Shown here: positions 17,827 through 25,698 of the stretch, in pieces
How the letters are laid out: the number at the start of each line of letters is the position of its first letter
How positions within the stretch are numbered: the stretch's first letter is position 1
From: Erysipelotrichaceae bacterium
Lineage (GTDB): Bacteria > Bacillota_I > Bacilli_A > RFN20 > CAG-631
Assembly: GCA_022767485.1 (NCBI GenBank)
Contig: JALEMY010000024.1
Span: 1 to 38,675 of the forward strand
Length of the DNA: 38,675 nt
Direction of reading: 5' to 3'
Program-made: the position numbers and the translations under genes
The notes under the pieces: generated by a model
The model's database searches: none
Told to the model about the DNA's origin: nothing
Seen by the model: the letters and a program-made list of their open reading frames with translations, nothing else

Positions 17827-18036
17827 ATGAAAAAGGAAACGAGCCCATTAAAAATATTAATTATAGCTTCATCAGTTATTTTTCTTGCAGCATTAGTATG
17901 TTTTATTATCAATATGGTAAGCTCGACAAATGAGGGTATTACCATTAAAGATTTACTTTATATTTTTGCAATGGTTATGACATTAATTTTCATCGTTACA
18001 ATAATAATTATTGGCATAAGAAGCAAAAACTTGTAA
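17827..18036 (+). CDS. Small two-pass membrane protein, unknown function
   Basis: This 69-residue protein has a charged start (MKKETSPLK), membrane segments at about 9-29 and 43-64, and a short loop containing SSTNEG between them. It ends in RSKNL. AAAAGGAGAAG precedes the ATG, and only 18 bases separate it from xerC, so the two are probably co-transcribed. I recognise no family. A terminator follows immediately. Confidence 0.75.
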   Translation: MKKETSPLKILIIASSVIFLAALVCFIINMVSSTNEGITIKDLLYIFAMVMTLIFIVTIIIIGIRSKNL

Positions 18037-18043
18037 AAAATAC

Positions 18044-18071
18044 CACTTTTTTATAAAAAGGTGATTTTTTT
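18044..18071 (+). terminator. Terminator after xerC and small membrane gene
   Basis: CACTTTTT pairs with AAAAGGTG (one G-T pair) across a 4-base loop, followed by a run of T. The 18037-18341 interval has no gene; it holds this terminator, a promoter, the lysine riboswitch and its switching terminator. Confidence 0.75.
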
Positions 18072-18072
18072 G

Positions 18073-18100
18073 TTGCATTTAAAATATAATGTGTTAAAAT
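18073..18100 (+). promoter_or_regulatory. Promoter of the lysine riboswitch operon
   Basis: TTGCAT (18073-18078), a 16-base spacer, then TAAAAT (18095-18100) preceded by TGT, an extended -10. Transcription should start near 18107, just before the aptamer. A second TATAAT at 18085-18090 lacks a well-spaced -35. Confidence 0.65.
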
Positions 18101-18110
18101 ATCACCGAAA

Positions 18111-18273
18111 GATTGATAGAGGCGCGACCAAAAATAGTACTTTTTGGAGGAGACATCCTATGAAGCAAAGGAAAGGTGCGGTCGCCGAAACAATAACTTG
18201 GTAGAGTTATTGATTGGGCTATAGGAAAATATCTTATAGACTCCTACATACTTTTGTAGAGGCGCTATTACTT
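18111..18273 (+). promoter_or_regulatory. Lysine riboswitch (L-box) aptamer
   Basis: The conserved blocks of the lysine riboswitch occur in order: GATAGAGGCGCGA, then AGTA, GGAG, GAAAGGTGCGGTCGCCGAA, TTGGGC, and the closing TAGAGGCGCTATT. P1 pairs TGATAG (18114-18119) with CTATTA (18265-18270). A distal arm pairs CTATAGG / CTTATAG and another CTCCTACA / TGTAGAG. The layout matches the well-known Bacillus subtilis lysC leader. It controls the transporter operon that follows, probably shutting it off when lysine is plentiful. Confidence 0.92.
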
Positions 18274-18290
18274 GTAATCCTTAATAAATT

Positions 18291-18327
18291 AAGATTGCTT
18301 GTATAGTCATGCAATCTTTTATTTTTT
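18291..18327 (+). terminator. Riboswitch-controlled terminator
   Basis: AAGATTGC (18291-18298) pairs with GCAATCTT (18311-18318), followed by TTATTTTTT. The same AAGATTGC can instead pair with GTAATCCTTAA upstream (18274-18284) to form an antiterminator, with one bulged C. The two are mutually exclusive. Confidence 0.85.
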
Positions 18328-18341
18328 AAGGAGGAAAATAT

Positions 18342-19217
18342 ATGAGAAAAAGTTTTAAAGTAATTCTTTGCACATTGCTTATTAGTGCAATTTCTAGTTG
18401 TAAGCAAGAAAGTTCTAGTGGTGAACTTTGTATCGTGCATTTTGATCAAACGATTTTAGGTGACGCACAAAAAGATTTAGGAGTTTCAATTGGCGTAAGA
18501 AAAGATGATAGCGATCTTGAAAATTCCTTAAATGAAGCATTAGAAGCATTAACAAGTGATCAAAGAAATAAGATGATGGAAGAAGCAATAGATAGATCAA
18601 ATTCGATTTATGACACTTCTACATCAAGAGTATATGAAGTTGATGTAAACGCTAGTAAAACTTTAAGAGTTGGTCTTGAATGCGATTATGCCCCATTTAA
18701 TTGGACGGATACAGCAGCAAACGATTATAATTATTTAATTAAAGGTAGTGATTTTTATGCTGATGGCTACGATATTCAAGTTGCTCGTTATTTAGCTAAC
18801 TATTTATCTTATTCTTTAGAAATTGTAAAACTTGGTTGGGATGCTTTGATTCCATCATTAAATCAAAATCAAATTGATGTCGTTATCGCCGGGATGACAG
18901 ATACTGAAGATAGAAGACAATCTATTAGCTTCACTAATGAATATTATGTATCTGAACTAGTATTGATAGTTAGAAAAGATAGTCAATATGCAAGTGCTAC
19001 ATCTCTTGAAGAATTTGCCAATGCTAGAATTGTTAGTCAAGTATCTACAGTTACCGATGAAGTTATTGAAGCATGGGTTAATAGTTATAATGTTAATCAC
19101 CTTTCACCTTTAGATACATTTGCAACATGTGCAATTGCAGTTTCAAACAAAACCGCTGATGCTATGACTGCAGAATTACCAGTTGCCAATTCAATTGTTA
19201 ATGGAAGTAAAGCATAA
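18342..19217 (+). CDS. Lysine-type ABC transporter binding lipoprotein, apparently circularly permuted
   Basis: This 291-residue lipoprotein has a signal peptide ending in the lipobox ISSC (Cys20). Residues about 27-85 match the usual C-terminal end of the SBP_bac_3 family (VSIGVRKDDSDLENSLNEAL). After a linker of about 20 residues, residues 107-291 match the usual start and middle: TLRVGLECDYAPFNW, GYDIQVARYL, LGWDALIPSLNQNQIDVVIA, GMTDTEDRRQSISFT, YVSELVLIVRKDS, and stop just after ELPVANSIVNG. Joined end to end the two parts make one whole domain, so this is a permutation, not a truncation. The riboswitch upstream points to lysine as substrate. The stop codon overlaps the permease ATG by one base. 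The ribosome site is AAGGAGG. Confidence 0.9.
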   Translation: MRKSFKVILCTLLISAISSCKQESSSGELCIVHFDQTILGDAQKDLGVSIGVRKDDSDLENSLNEALEALTSDQRNKMMEEAIDRSNSIYDTSTSRVYEVDVNASKTLRVGLECDYAPFNWTDTAANDYNYLIKGSDFYADGYDIQVARYLANYLSYSLEIVKLGWDALIPSLNQNQIDVVIAGMTDTEDRRQSISFTNEYYVSELVLIVRKDSQYASATSLEEFANARIVSQVSTVTDEVIEAWVNSYNVNHLSPLDTFATCAIAVSNKTADAMTAELPVANSIVNGSKA

Positions 19218-19981
19218 TGTCGTGGGATAAAATTGTCATATTATTAAGAGATTTTTATCCAACTTTTTTAAAAGGTGTTGCAGCAACTTTAATTTTGGCA
19301 ATAGTTGGAACATTTATAGGCTTAATTATCGGTATCTTTGTTTCTTTGGCTAGAAATATAAATATTAAGAAAAATGATAATTTAGCTTTAAAGGTTGGAA
19401 AATGGCTTTTAAAATCTCTATCAGCTGTCTATGTAAATTTCTTTAGAGGAACACCGATGATGGTTCAAGCTATGATAATTTTCTTTGGTTCATCATCTTT
19501 TGGTATCGATTGGTTATCTATGGGTAAGTGGTGGATATTTAATGGTTATATGTGGTGTGGCTTACTTGTCATTACCATTAACACTGGCGCTTATATGTCA
19601 GAAATTATACGTTCTGGCTTAAATGGCATTGATAAGGGACAAGAAGAAGCTGCCCGTTCATTAGGTTTACCTTATTTTAAAACGGTTTTTTGTGTCATTA
19701 TGCCACAGGCAATTAAAAATTCCATTCCAACAATATTAAATGAATATATTGTTAATATTAAAGACTCATCTGTATTAAACGTTATTGGCTTAACGGAACT
19801 TTATGCTAGTGTTTCCATCGCTACTAATAAAAATTATTTTAAAGTTGAAGGATATGTTATCATCGCTATTATTTATTTGGTTTTAACTTTACTAGCAACT
19901 TTTATTGTAAATCTTGTAAAAAGAAAATTAGATGGAGAAAAAATGTTTGTTAATCCTTTTAAAAGAAAGGTAGTTAGGTGA
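19217..19981 (+). CDS. Amino-acid ABC transporter permease (His/Glu/Gln/Lys type)
   Basis: This 254-residue membrane protein belongs to the HisM/GlnP-type permeases and probably works as a homodimer, since only one permease gene is present. An N-terminal domain with several membrane segments contains [13 protein letters not shown], a family hallmark. The EAA loop that docks the ATPase is [20 protein letters not shown], followed by [15 protein letters not shown]. It starts at ATG 19217, overlapping the stop of the binding protein by one base, and ends 5 bases before the ATPase start, so the three are tightly coupled. The substrate is inferred to be lysine from the riboswitch. Confidence 0.94.
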   Translation: MSWDKIVILLRDFYPTFLKGVAATLILAIVGTFIGLIIGIFVSLARNINIKKNDNLALKVGKWLLKSLSAVYVNFFRGTPMMVQAMIIFFGSSSFGIDWLSMGKWWIFNGYMWCGLLVITINTGAYMSEIIRSGLNGIDKGQEEAARSLGLPYFKTVFCVIMPQAIKNSIPTILNEYIVNIKDSSVLNVIGLTELYASVSIATNKNYFKVEGYVIIAIIYLVLTLLATFIVNLVKRKLDGEKMFVNPFKRKVVR

Positions 19982-19986
19982 TATTT

Positions 19987-20727
19987 ATGGCTGAAACTAT
20001 TATCTCTATACAAAATGTTAAAAAATCATTTGATGACACCATTATTTTAAAAGATATATCTTTTGATGTTAAAAAAGGCGATGTCATTACGATTATTGGC
20101 TCTTCTGGTTCTGGAAAATCAACATTGCTTAGATGCCTTAATCGACTAGAGCAACCAGATAGTGGTAAAATTATTTTTGAAGGAGTTAACATTTTAGAAA
20201 AAAATGCAAATTTAAACCAATTAAGACAAAAAATAGGAATGTGTTTTCAATCGTTTAATTTGTTTAACCATTTGAATGTCTTAGCTAATTGTACTTTAGC
20301 GTTAAGAAAAGTAAAGCATATAAGTAAAGAAGAAGCTAAAAAAATAGCAATTGAAGAATTAAGCAAAGTTGGTATGCAAGATTATCTTCAAAGTCGCGTA
20401 TCGACACTTTCTGGTGGACAAAAACAACGAGTAGCTATTGCTAGGGCATTATGTATGAAACCAGATATAATGTTATTTGATGAGCCAACAAGTGCTTTAG
20501 ATCCAGAAATGGTTAATGAAGTATTACAAGTTATGAAAAATCTAGCTCGCGATGGGATGACTATGGTAGTGGTAACCCATGAAATGTCTTTTGCTAAGGA
20601 AGTATCATCGACTATTATTTTTATGGATCAAGGTGTTATTTTAGAACAAGGTAGTCCAAATGAAATATTTACCTGTCCAAAAATGGCTAGAACAAAAGAA
20701 TTTTTATCTTTTTATTTAAACGATTAG
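19987..20727 (+). CDS. Amino-acid ABC transporter ATPase
   Basis: This 246-residue nucleotide-binding subunit (GlnQ/HisP type) powers the importer. Walker A is GSSGSGKST, the Q-loop region is CFQSFNLF, the signature is LSGGQKQR, Walker B is [12 protein letters not shown], and the switch His is in [10 protein letters not shown]. The ATG at 19987 is 5 bases after AGGTGA; an in-frame GTG at 19978 overlaps that ribosome site and is rejected. It is the third gene of the lysine-riboswitch operon, and a terminator overlaps its stop codon. Confidence 0.96.
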   Translation: MAETIISIQNVKKSFDDTIILKDISFDVKKGDVITIIGSSGSGKSTLLRCLNRLEQPDSGKIIFEGVNILEKNANLNQLRQKIGMCFQSFNLFNHLNVLANCTLALRKVKHISKEEAKKIAIEELSKVGMQDYLQSRVSTLSGGQKQRVAIARALCMKPDIMLFDEPTSALDPEMVNEVLQVMKNLARDGMTMVVVTHEMSFAKEVSSTIIFMDQGVILEQGSPNEIFTCPKMARTKEFLSFYLND

Positions 20728-20757
20728 TATTCAATAATTTTATTGAATACTTTTTTT
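20726..20757 (+). terminator. Terminator of the amino-acid transporter operon
   Basis: A perfect 10-bp stem AGTATTCAAT / ATTGAATACT, loop AATTTT, then a run of T. It begins inside the ATPase stop codon. Confidence 0.88.
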
Positions 20758-20788
20758 AATATTGTTATAATAGCAAAGAGGAAAAATA

Positions 20789-21259
20789 ATGGAAAGTACG
20801 AATGTCATTAGAATATTAAAAGCAAATAATATTAGTTATATTTTACATGAATATGATAATAATTTAACAAACGGACAAGAAATTGCTGCTTTTTTACATG
20901 TTGATGAAAGCGTTGTATTTAAAACATTAGTTACGGTTTGTCCCAATAATCAACATTTTGTTTTTGTAATACCTGTTTTAGCAACCCTTGATTTAAAAAA
21001 AGCCGCAAAAGTTGCTAACGTAAAATCTCTTGCTATGGTTAAACAAAAAGATTTATTCTTTCTTACAGGATATATTCATGGTGGGTGTTCTCCTATTGGT
21101 ATGAAAAAACAATTTGTTACTTTTATTGATGAGACAGCACTCCTTTTTGATAATATTTTTGTTTCTGCAGGAAAGATAGGCAAAAATATTGAAATTAATC
21201 CTTTAGAGTTAGCTAGTTTTATTAAAGCTTCGTTTAAAGATGTTATTGAAGGAATTTGA
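20789..21259 (+). CDS. ybaK: Cys-tRNA(Pro)/Cys-tRNA(Cys) deacylase YbaK/EbsC family
   Basis: This 156-residue editing protein hydrolyses wrongly charged aminoacyl-tRNA, classically Cys-tRNA(Pro). The conserved Lys is in VVFKTLVTV. The typical GYIHGGCSPIGMKK and the ending VSAGKIGKNIEINP are present. It starts at ATG 20789 after AGAGGAAA. An extended -10, TGTTATAAT (20763-20771), lies just upstream, so it begins a new unit with mntP and the yigZ-like gene behind it. Confidence 0.94.
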   Translation: MESTNVIRILKANNISYILHEYDNNLTNGQEIAAFLHVDESVVFKTLVTVCPNNQHFVFVIPVLATLDLKKAAKVANVKSLAMVKQKDLFFLTGYIHGGCSPIGMKKQFVTFIDETALLFDNIFVSAGKIGKNIEINPLELASFIKASFKDVIEGI

Positions 21260-21263
21260 TATT

Positions 21264-21836
21264 ATGGGAGAAATTTTAATTCGCAGTATATTTTTAGCAA
21301 TTGCCTTAGCAATGGACGCTTTTGCTGTTTCTTTAAGCAATGGTTTGAAAGAACCTAATATGAGTAAAATTAAAATGATAGCCATTTGTTTTTCTTTTGG
21401 CTTTTTTCAATTATTAATGCCTTTTATTGGTTATTTATGTGGACATGCTATTATTAAATATATAGTTAAGTTTATTCCTTATATCGCTTTAATACTTCTT
21501 TTATTTTTAGGAATAAAAATGATTATTGAAGGAATCAAGAAAAATGATAAAGAAGAAAAAGAAATACGTAATATAACTTTCACCATAGTTATATTACAAT
21601 CGATTGCCACTAGTATTGATGCCTTGTCAACTGGTCTTACTTTTTCAAATTATACGATTAATCAAGCACTTATTTGTGTTAGTATAATCGGGATAATAAC
21701 TTTTATCATTTGCATATTTGGCTTTTATTTAGGGAAAAAAACAGGAGTGCTTTTTGCTAATAAAGCTGATATTATAGGTGGAGTTATTTTAATTATCATC
21801 GGACTTGATATTTTTCTTAAAGGGATTATTGGATAA
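21264..21836 (+). CDS. mntP: Manganese efflux pump MntP
   Basis: This 190-residue inner-membrane protein of the MntP (YebN) family has about six membrane helices in two related halves. Each half carries its acidic motif: LAMDAFAVSLSNG near the start and SIATSIDALSTGLTFSN in the middle. Family members export manganese. The chosen ATG at 21264 lies 10 bases after AAGGA. An alternative in-frame ATG at 21240 would overlap ybaK by 20 bases. No yybP-type manganese riboswitch is seen upstream. The stop codon overlaps the apparent start of the next gene. Confidence 0.93.
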   Translation: MGEILIRSIFLAIALAMDAFAVSLSNGLKEPNMSKIKMIAICFSFGFFQLLMPFIGYLCGHAIIKYIVKFIPYIALILLLFLGIKMIIEGIKKNDKEEKEIRNITFTIVILQSIATSIDALSTGLTFSNYTINQALICVSIIGIITFIICIFGFYLGKKTGVLFANKADIIGGVILIIIGLDIFLKGIIG

Positions 21837-22453
21837 AGGAATATAAAGGAATAGATCAAAAAATATGCAACACATTAATAGTTGAAAAAAGTAAATTTAT
21901 TACTTATCTTTTTCCATGTTCTTCAGAAGAGGAATTCAAAGAAATATTACAAGATATTAATGAAAAGTATCATGATGCAACTCATATTTGCTACGCATAT
22001 ATTTTATATAAAGATCAAAGTCTTGTTTATAAGGCAAATGATGATGGTGAGCCATCATCTACAGCAGGACTTCCGATGTTAAATGTTTTAAAAAAGAATG
22101 ATTTGATTAATGTTTCTTGCATTGCAATTCGTTATTTTGGAGGAATTAAGCTTGGAGCTGGGGGACTTACTAGAACTTATAGTAGTTGTGCTAGTGAAGC
22201 TTTAAAGAAAATTAATATTGTCACTTATTGCTCTTCTTATTTTTACGAGATAGATTTACCATATGATAAAATAAAAGACATAGAAAAAATATGTGAAAAC
22301 AATGGCTTTGAAATAAAAGAAAAATCTTTCGATTTATCTGTAAAATATAAAGTTTTGACAAAAGATAAAGAAAAATTTGAAAAAATCTTTTCGTCTATGG
22401 CTTATTTAAATATAAATTATCGTTATATTAGTTTTACTTACACGATAAAATGA
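21833..22453 (+). CDS. yigZ: YigZ/IMPACT family protein with an apparent AUA start
   Basis: The open frame, 206 residues from the ATA at 21833, matches YigZ throughout: KEYKGIDQK, VEKSKFITYLFPCSSEEEF, KYHDATHICYAY, ANDDGEPSSTAGLPML, and IAIRYFGGIKLGAGGLTRTY. The function of the family is not settled; it is linked to the IMPACT translation regulator fold. No ATG, GTG or TTG occurs in frame between the upstream stop at 21818 and the first conserved residues. The ATA overlaps the mntP stop as ATAA and lies 7 bases after AAAGGGA. An ATG at 22076 lies inside the conserved core and would remove the N-terminal 81 residues. Either the start is AUA or the gene has lost its start. Identity is firm; the start is uncertain. 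Confidence 0.8.
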   Translation: MKEYKGIDQKICNTLIVEKSKFITYLFPCSSEEEFKEILQDINEKYHDATHICYAYILYKDQSLVYKANDDGEPSSTAGLPMLNVLKKNDLINVSCIAIRYFGGIKLGAGGLTRTYSSCASEALKKINIVTYCSSYFYEIDLPYDKIKDIEKICENNGFEIKEKSFDLSVKYKVLTKDKEKFEKIFSSMAYLNINYRYISFTYTIK

Positions 22454-22458
22454 AAAAG

Positions 22459-22488
22459 TATGCGATGTGTAAATCGTGTATTTTTTTT
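22459..22488 (+). terminator. Terminator after yigZ
   Basis: An 8-bp stem TATGCGAT / ATCGTGTA with two G-T pairs, loop GTGTAA, then eight T. An alternative stem uses TACACGAT upstream with the same 3' arm. Confidence 0.8.
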
Positions 22489-22518
22489 GACAACTCTTTT
22501 TTTGTTAAAAAAAACATG

Positions 22519-22617
22519 TTGTTTTTCATATGATTTATTGATATAATGACTTTGATTTCGGCTTATTTACCAAATAAGCCAAAAGTGAAAAAATTCACAA
22601 ATGGAGGAATATATTTA
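22519..22617 (+). promoter_or_regulatory. pckA promoter and hairpin-bearing leader
   Basis: TTGTTT (22519-22524), 17 bases, TATAAT (22542-22547) with TGA before it. The leader from about 22554 forms a perfect 9-bp hairpin GGCTTATTT / AAATAAGCC (22560-22580) at its 5' end, then a small GTGAA / TTCAC stem. The first could protect the mRNA end. The ribosome site GGAGG lies at 22603-22607. Confidence 0.75.
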
Positions 22618-24297
22618 ATGTCAACAAAAGCTTTTTATCCAATCAGTGAAATTGGAAAAGGAAAACCTGGTTTTTCTAAAACTCGTTCTATTATTGAAGT
22701 TGCTTTTTATGGTAATAATGTCGTTAAAGTTAATTCATTAAAAGAAGCATATAATTTAGCTAAAAACTCACCTGGGACAGTAGTTACTGATATGCCTGTT
22801 TATAATCCTGAAGCTTTAGGACTTGATCGTGATGCTAAAGTATTATTATTTAATGATGGTTCAATTACTGGCCGTTATGCTGCTGCAAGACGTATTCAAG
22901 GTGAACCTGGTGTCAACGAAGATAAACTTGACAAGATTTTAATGGATGCAATATATGATACTCGTTACAAGAAATTATATCATGCTGAAGTATATATTGG
23001 TCTTGATAAAGAATTTATGGTAAAAGCCCATTTATTAATACCAGAAGGTGAAGAAAACATCTTATATAATTGGATGTTAAACTTCCAATATATCAACGAT
23101 ACATATTTAAAGATGTATCAAGAATCAAAGCCTATCGGCAATGAACCTGATATTTATATTTTCTCTGACCCTCAATGGAAGGGAACTGATCAAGTTGATG
23201 TTTGCGATGGCAAATGTTTGTCTTATTTTTCAACAAATACTAACTGTGCTGCTATTTTAGGTATGCGTTATTTTGGTGAACATAAAAAAGGTACTTTAAC
23301 AATCGCTTGGGCTATTGCTAATCGAAATGGTTATGCTTCTTGTCATGGTGGACAAAAAGAATACACTTTAAAAGATGGTAGTAATAGAAAGTTTGTCGCT
23401 TCTGTTTATGGCTTATCAGGAAGTGGTAAATCAACAATTACTCATGCAAAACACAATGGAAAATATGATGTTTTAGTACTTCATGATGATGCATTTATTA
23501 TCAATGATGAAACTTGTGCTTCAATCGCACTTGAACCATCATATTTTGATAAGACAAATGATTATCCTACTGGCTGTTCAGATAATAAATATTTGATTAC
23601 TGTTCAAAATTGTTCGGCTACTAAAGATGAAAATGGTAATGTTGTTTTAGTTACTGAAGATATTCGTAATGGTAATGGTCGTGCTATTAAATCAAAACTT
23701 TGGTCACCAAATCGTGTAGATAAATTAACATCTCCTGTAAATGCTATTTTTTGGATTATGAAAGATCCAACACTACCTCCAATTGTTAAAATAAATGGCG
23801 CATCTTTAGCATCTGTTATGGGAGCTACTCTTGCTACTAAACGTTCAAGTGCTGAAAGACTAGCAGCAGGTGTTGATCCAAATGCACTAGTAGTTGAACC
23901 ATATGCTAATCCATTTAGAACTTATCCATTAGTAAATGATTATAAGAAGTTTAAAAAGTTATTTGAAGAAAAAAATGTTGATTGCTACATTATTAACACT
24001 GGTGACTTCATGGGTAAAAAAGTTACAAAAGAAGATACACTTGGTGTTATAGAAGCAGTCGTTGATAAGACAGCTAAATTTGAAAAATGGGGTCCATTTA
24101 GCGATATTGAAATATGTAAATGGGAAGGATTTATTCCTGATTTAAACGATGAGTATTACGTTAGCCAATTGCTTGCTCGTATGCAAGATCGTGTTAACTT
24201 TGTAAAATCACGTGAAACATTTAAAGATGGTTATGATAAACTTCCAAGTGATGCTTTATCATCCTTAGAAAAAGTCGTTGCTGAATTAAAAAAGTAG
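22618..24297 (+). CDS. pckA: Phosphoenolpyruvate carboxykinase (ATP)
   Basis: This 559-residue enzyme interconverts oxaloacetate + ATP and PEP + CO2 + ADP. The P-loop is VYGLSGSGKSTITHA, followed by the kinase-2 region VLHDDAFIINDETC. The segment MRYFGEHKKGTLTIAWA with the Lys/His site and the GRAIKSKLWSPNRV region fit the ATP-dependent class. It is slightly longer than the common 530-540 residues. The ATG at 22618 is 10 bases after GGAGG; an in-frame ATG at 22546 begins inside the -10 element and is rejected. It heads an operon with oxaloacetate decarboxylase, so here it more likely runs toward oxaloacetate, making ATP; that direction is inferred. Confidence 0.95.
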   Translation: MSTKAFYPISEIGKGKPGFSKTRSIIEVAFYGNNVVKVNSLKEAYNLAKNSPGTVVTDMPVYNPEALGLDRDAKVLLFNDGSITGRYAAARRIQGEPGVNEDKLDKILMDAIYDTRYKKLYHAEVYIGLDKEFMVKAHLLIPEGEENILYNWMLNFQYINDTYLKMYQESKPIGNEPDIYIFSDPQWKGTDQVDVCDGKCLSYFSTNTNCAAILGMRYFGEHKKGTLTIAWAIANRNGYASCHGGQKEYTLKDGSNRKFVASVYGLSGSGKSTITHAKHNGKYDVLVLHDDAFIINDETCASIALEPSYFDKTNDYPTGCSDNKYLITVQNCSATKDENGNVVLVTEDIRNGNGRAIKSKLWSPNRVDKLTSPVNAIFWIMKDPTLPPIVKINGASLASVMGATLATKRSSAERLAAGVDPNALVVEPYANPFRTYPLVNDYKKFKKLFEEKNVDCYIINTGDFMGKKVTKEDTLGVIEAVVDKTAKFEKWGPFSDIEICKWEGFIPDLNDEYYVSQLLARMQDRVNFVKSRETFKDGYDKLPSDALSSLEKVVAELKK

Positions 24298-24306
24298 GAT
24301 TATATT

Positions 24307-25689
24307 ATGGGTGTAAAAATTGTTGATACTGTTTTCCGTGATGGTCCTCAATCATTAATAGCTACTCGTATGACTACCCAAGAGATTTTATCTTGTGCAT
24401 CTATATTAGATAAAGCAGGATATTATGCTTTAGAAGTTTGGGGTGGTGCGACATTTGATGCTTGTATTAGTTTTTTAAATGAAGATCCATGGGAAAGACT
24501 TAGAGCGATTCGTAAAGCTTGCCCAAATAGCAAACTTCAAATGTTATTTAGAGGGCAAAATATATTAGGATACAAACATTATAGTGACGATATTGTTGAA
24601 AAATTTGTTCAAAAATCACTAGAAAATGGTATAGATATCATTCGTGTATTCGATGCTTTAAATGATATTCGTAATTTAAAAAGTGCAGTAGATGCTACCA
24701 AAAAATATCATGGACATTGTCAAATAGCTTTAAGTTATACTACAAGTCCTGTTCATACAGTTGATTATTATGTATCTTTAGCTAAAGAAGTAGAAAAGAT
24801 GGGTGCTGATTCATTATGCATTAAAGATATGGCTGGTGTTTTGCTTCCTTTAGATGCCTATGAACTTATAAGCAAATTAAAAGCAAATATTAAAATTCCT
24901 ATTGAACTTCATTCACATTGTACAGGTGGAATTTGTGAAATGACATATCTTAAAGCAATTGAAGCTGGTGTTGATATTATAGATACAGCACTTTCACCTT
25001 TTGCAAATGGGACAAGTCAACCATCTACTGAAGCTATTAATTATTCATTAGCAAATAGTAAATATGATCCAAAACTTGATGTTAATTGCTTAAATGAAGC
25101 AGCGTCTATTTTATCGAAAGTTAGAGATAAGTATTTAAAAAATGGCACATTAAATCCTAAAGCATTAACATCCAATCCTAATATTTTAAAATATCAAGTT
25201 CCTGGAGGAATGCTTTCAAATTTGATGAGTCAACTTGAAAAGCAAGGAGCTATGGATAAATATGATGAAGTTTTAAAAGAAGTTCCTCGCGTTAGAAAAG
25301 AACTTGGTTATCCACCACTTGTCACTCCTCTTTCTCAAATGGTAGGAACACAAGCTGTTATGAATGTTATTACTAATAAACGATATAAAATGGTTCCAAA
25401 AGAAATAAAAGATTATCTTCATGGAATGTATGGTAAAGCGCCAGCACCAATCGATGAGAATATTCTTAAAGAAATCATTGGCGATGATAAAGTAATAACT
25501 CATCGACCAGCTGATGATTTATCTCCTCAATTTGAAATCTTAAAAGAAAAGTATAAAGGTCTTGCAAGATGTGATGAGGATGTATTATCAATTGCTTTAT
25601 TTGAACAAAAAGCCATTAAGTTTTTAAATGAAAAATATCATCCAACTAATAAAGATGAAGTTGATGAATTTAACTTATATATCGGGTAG
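24307..25689 (+). CDS. oadA: Oxaloacetate decarboxylase alpha chain (carboxyltransferase)
   Basis: This 460-residue subunit moves CO2 from oxaloacetate to biotin, leaving pyruvate. The TIM-barrel motifs are VDTVFRDGPQSLIATR (Zn ligand Asp), SLCIKDMAGVL (Lys of the active site) and IELHSHCTGG (two Zn-binding His). The first motif reads RDGPQ where most relatives have RDAHQ. Many alpha chains carry a biotin domain at the C-terminus; this one ends at YLG without it, and the biotin domain is encoded separately two genes on. It follows pckA after 9 bases. A pyruvate carboxylase B subunit is the main alternative, but the membrane subunits nearby favour a decarboxylase. Confidence 0.93.
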   Translation: MGVKIVDTVFRDGPQSLIATRMTTQEILSCASILDKAGYYALEVWGGATFDACISFLNEDPWERLRAIRKACPNSKLQMLFRGQNILGYKHYSDDIVEKFVQKSLENGIDIIRVFDALNDIRNLKSAVDATKKYHGHCQIALSYTTSPVHTVDYYVSLAKEVEKMGADSLCIKDMAGVLLPLDAYELISKLKANIKIPIELHSHCTGGICEMTYLKAIEAGVDIIDTALSPFANGTSQPSTEAINYSLANSKYDPKLDVNCLNEAASILSKVRDKYLKNGTLNPKALTSNPNILKYQVPGGMLSNLMSQLEKQGAMDKYDEVLKEVPRVRKELGYPPLVTPLSQMVGTQAVMNVITNKRYKMVPKEIKDYLHGMYGKAPAPIDENILKEIIGDDKVITHRPADDLSPQFEILKEKYKGLARCDEDVLSIALFEQKAIKFLNEKYHPTNKDEVDEFNLYIG

Positions 25690-25698
25690 GTGATAATC

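Noticed and set aside
18342-19217. Binding protein gene as a truncated pseudogene
   Set aside because: The C-terminal end seems missing, but the missing segment is found at the N-terminus; lipobox, ribosome site and operon spacing are intact.
21882-22082. Separate 66-residue gene before yigZ
   Set aside because: It is in another frame overlapping the conserved YigZ N-terminal half and has no family match.
22076-22453. yigZ as a 125-residue protein starting at ATG 22076
   Set aside because: Conserved YigZ sequence continues upstream in the same frame, so this start would cut the domain.
22546-22617. Longer pckA start at 22546
   Set aside because: It begins within the TATAAT element and has no ribosome site; GGAGG supports ATG 22618.
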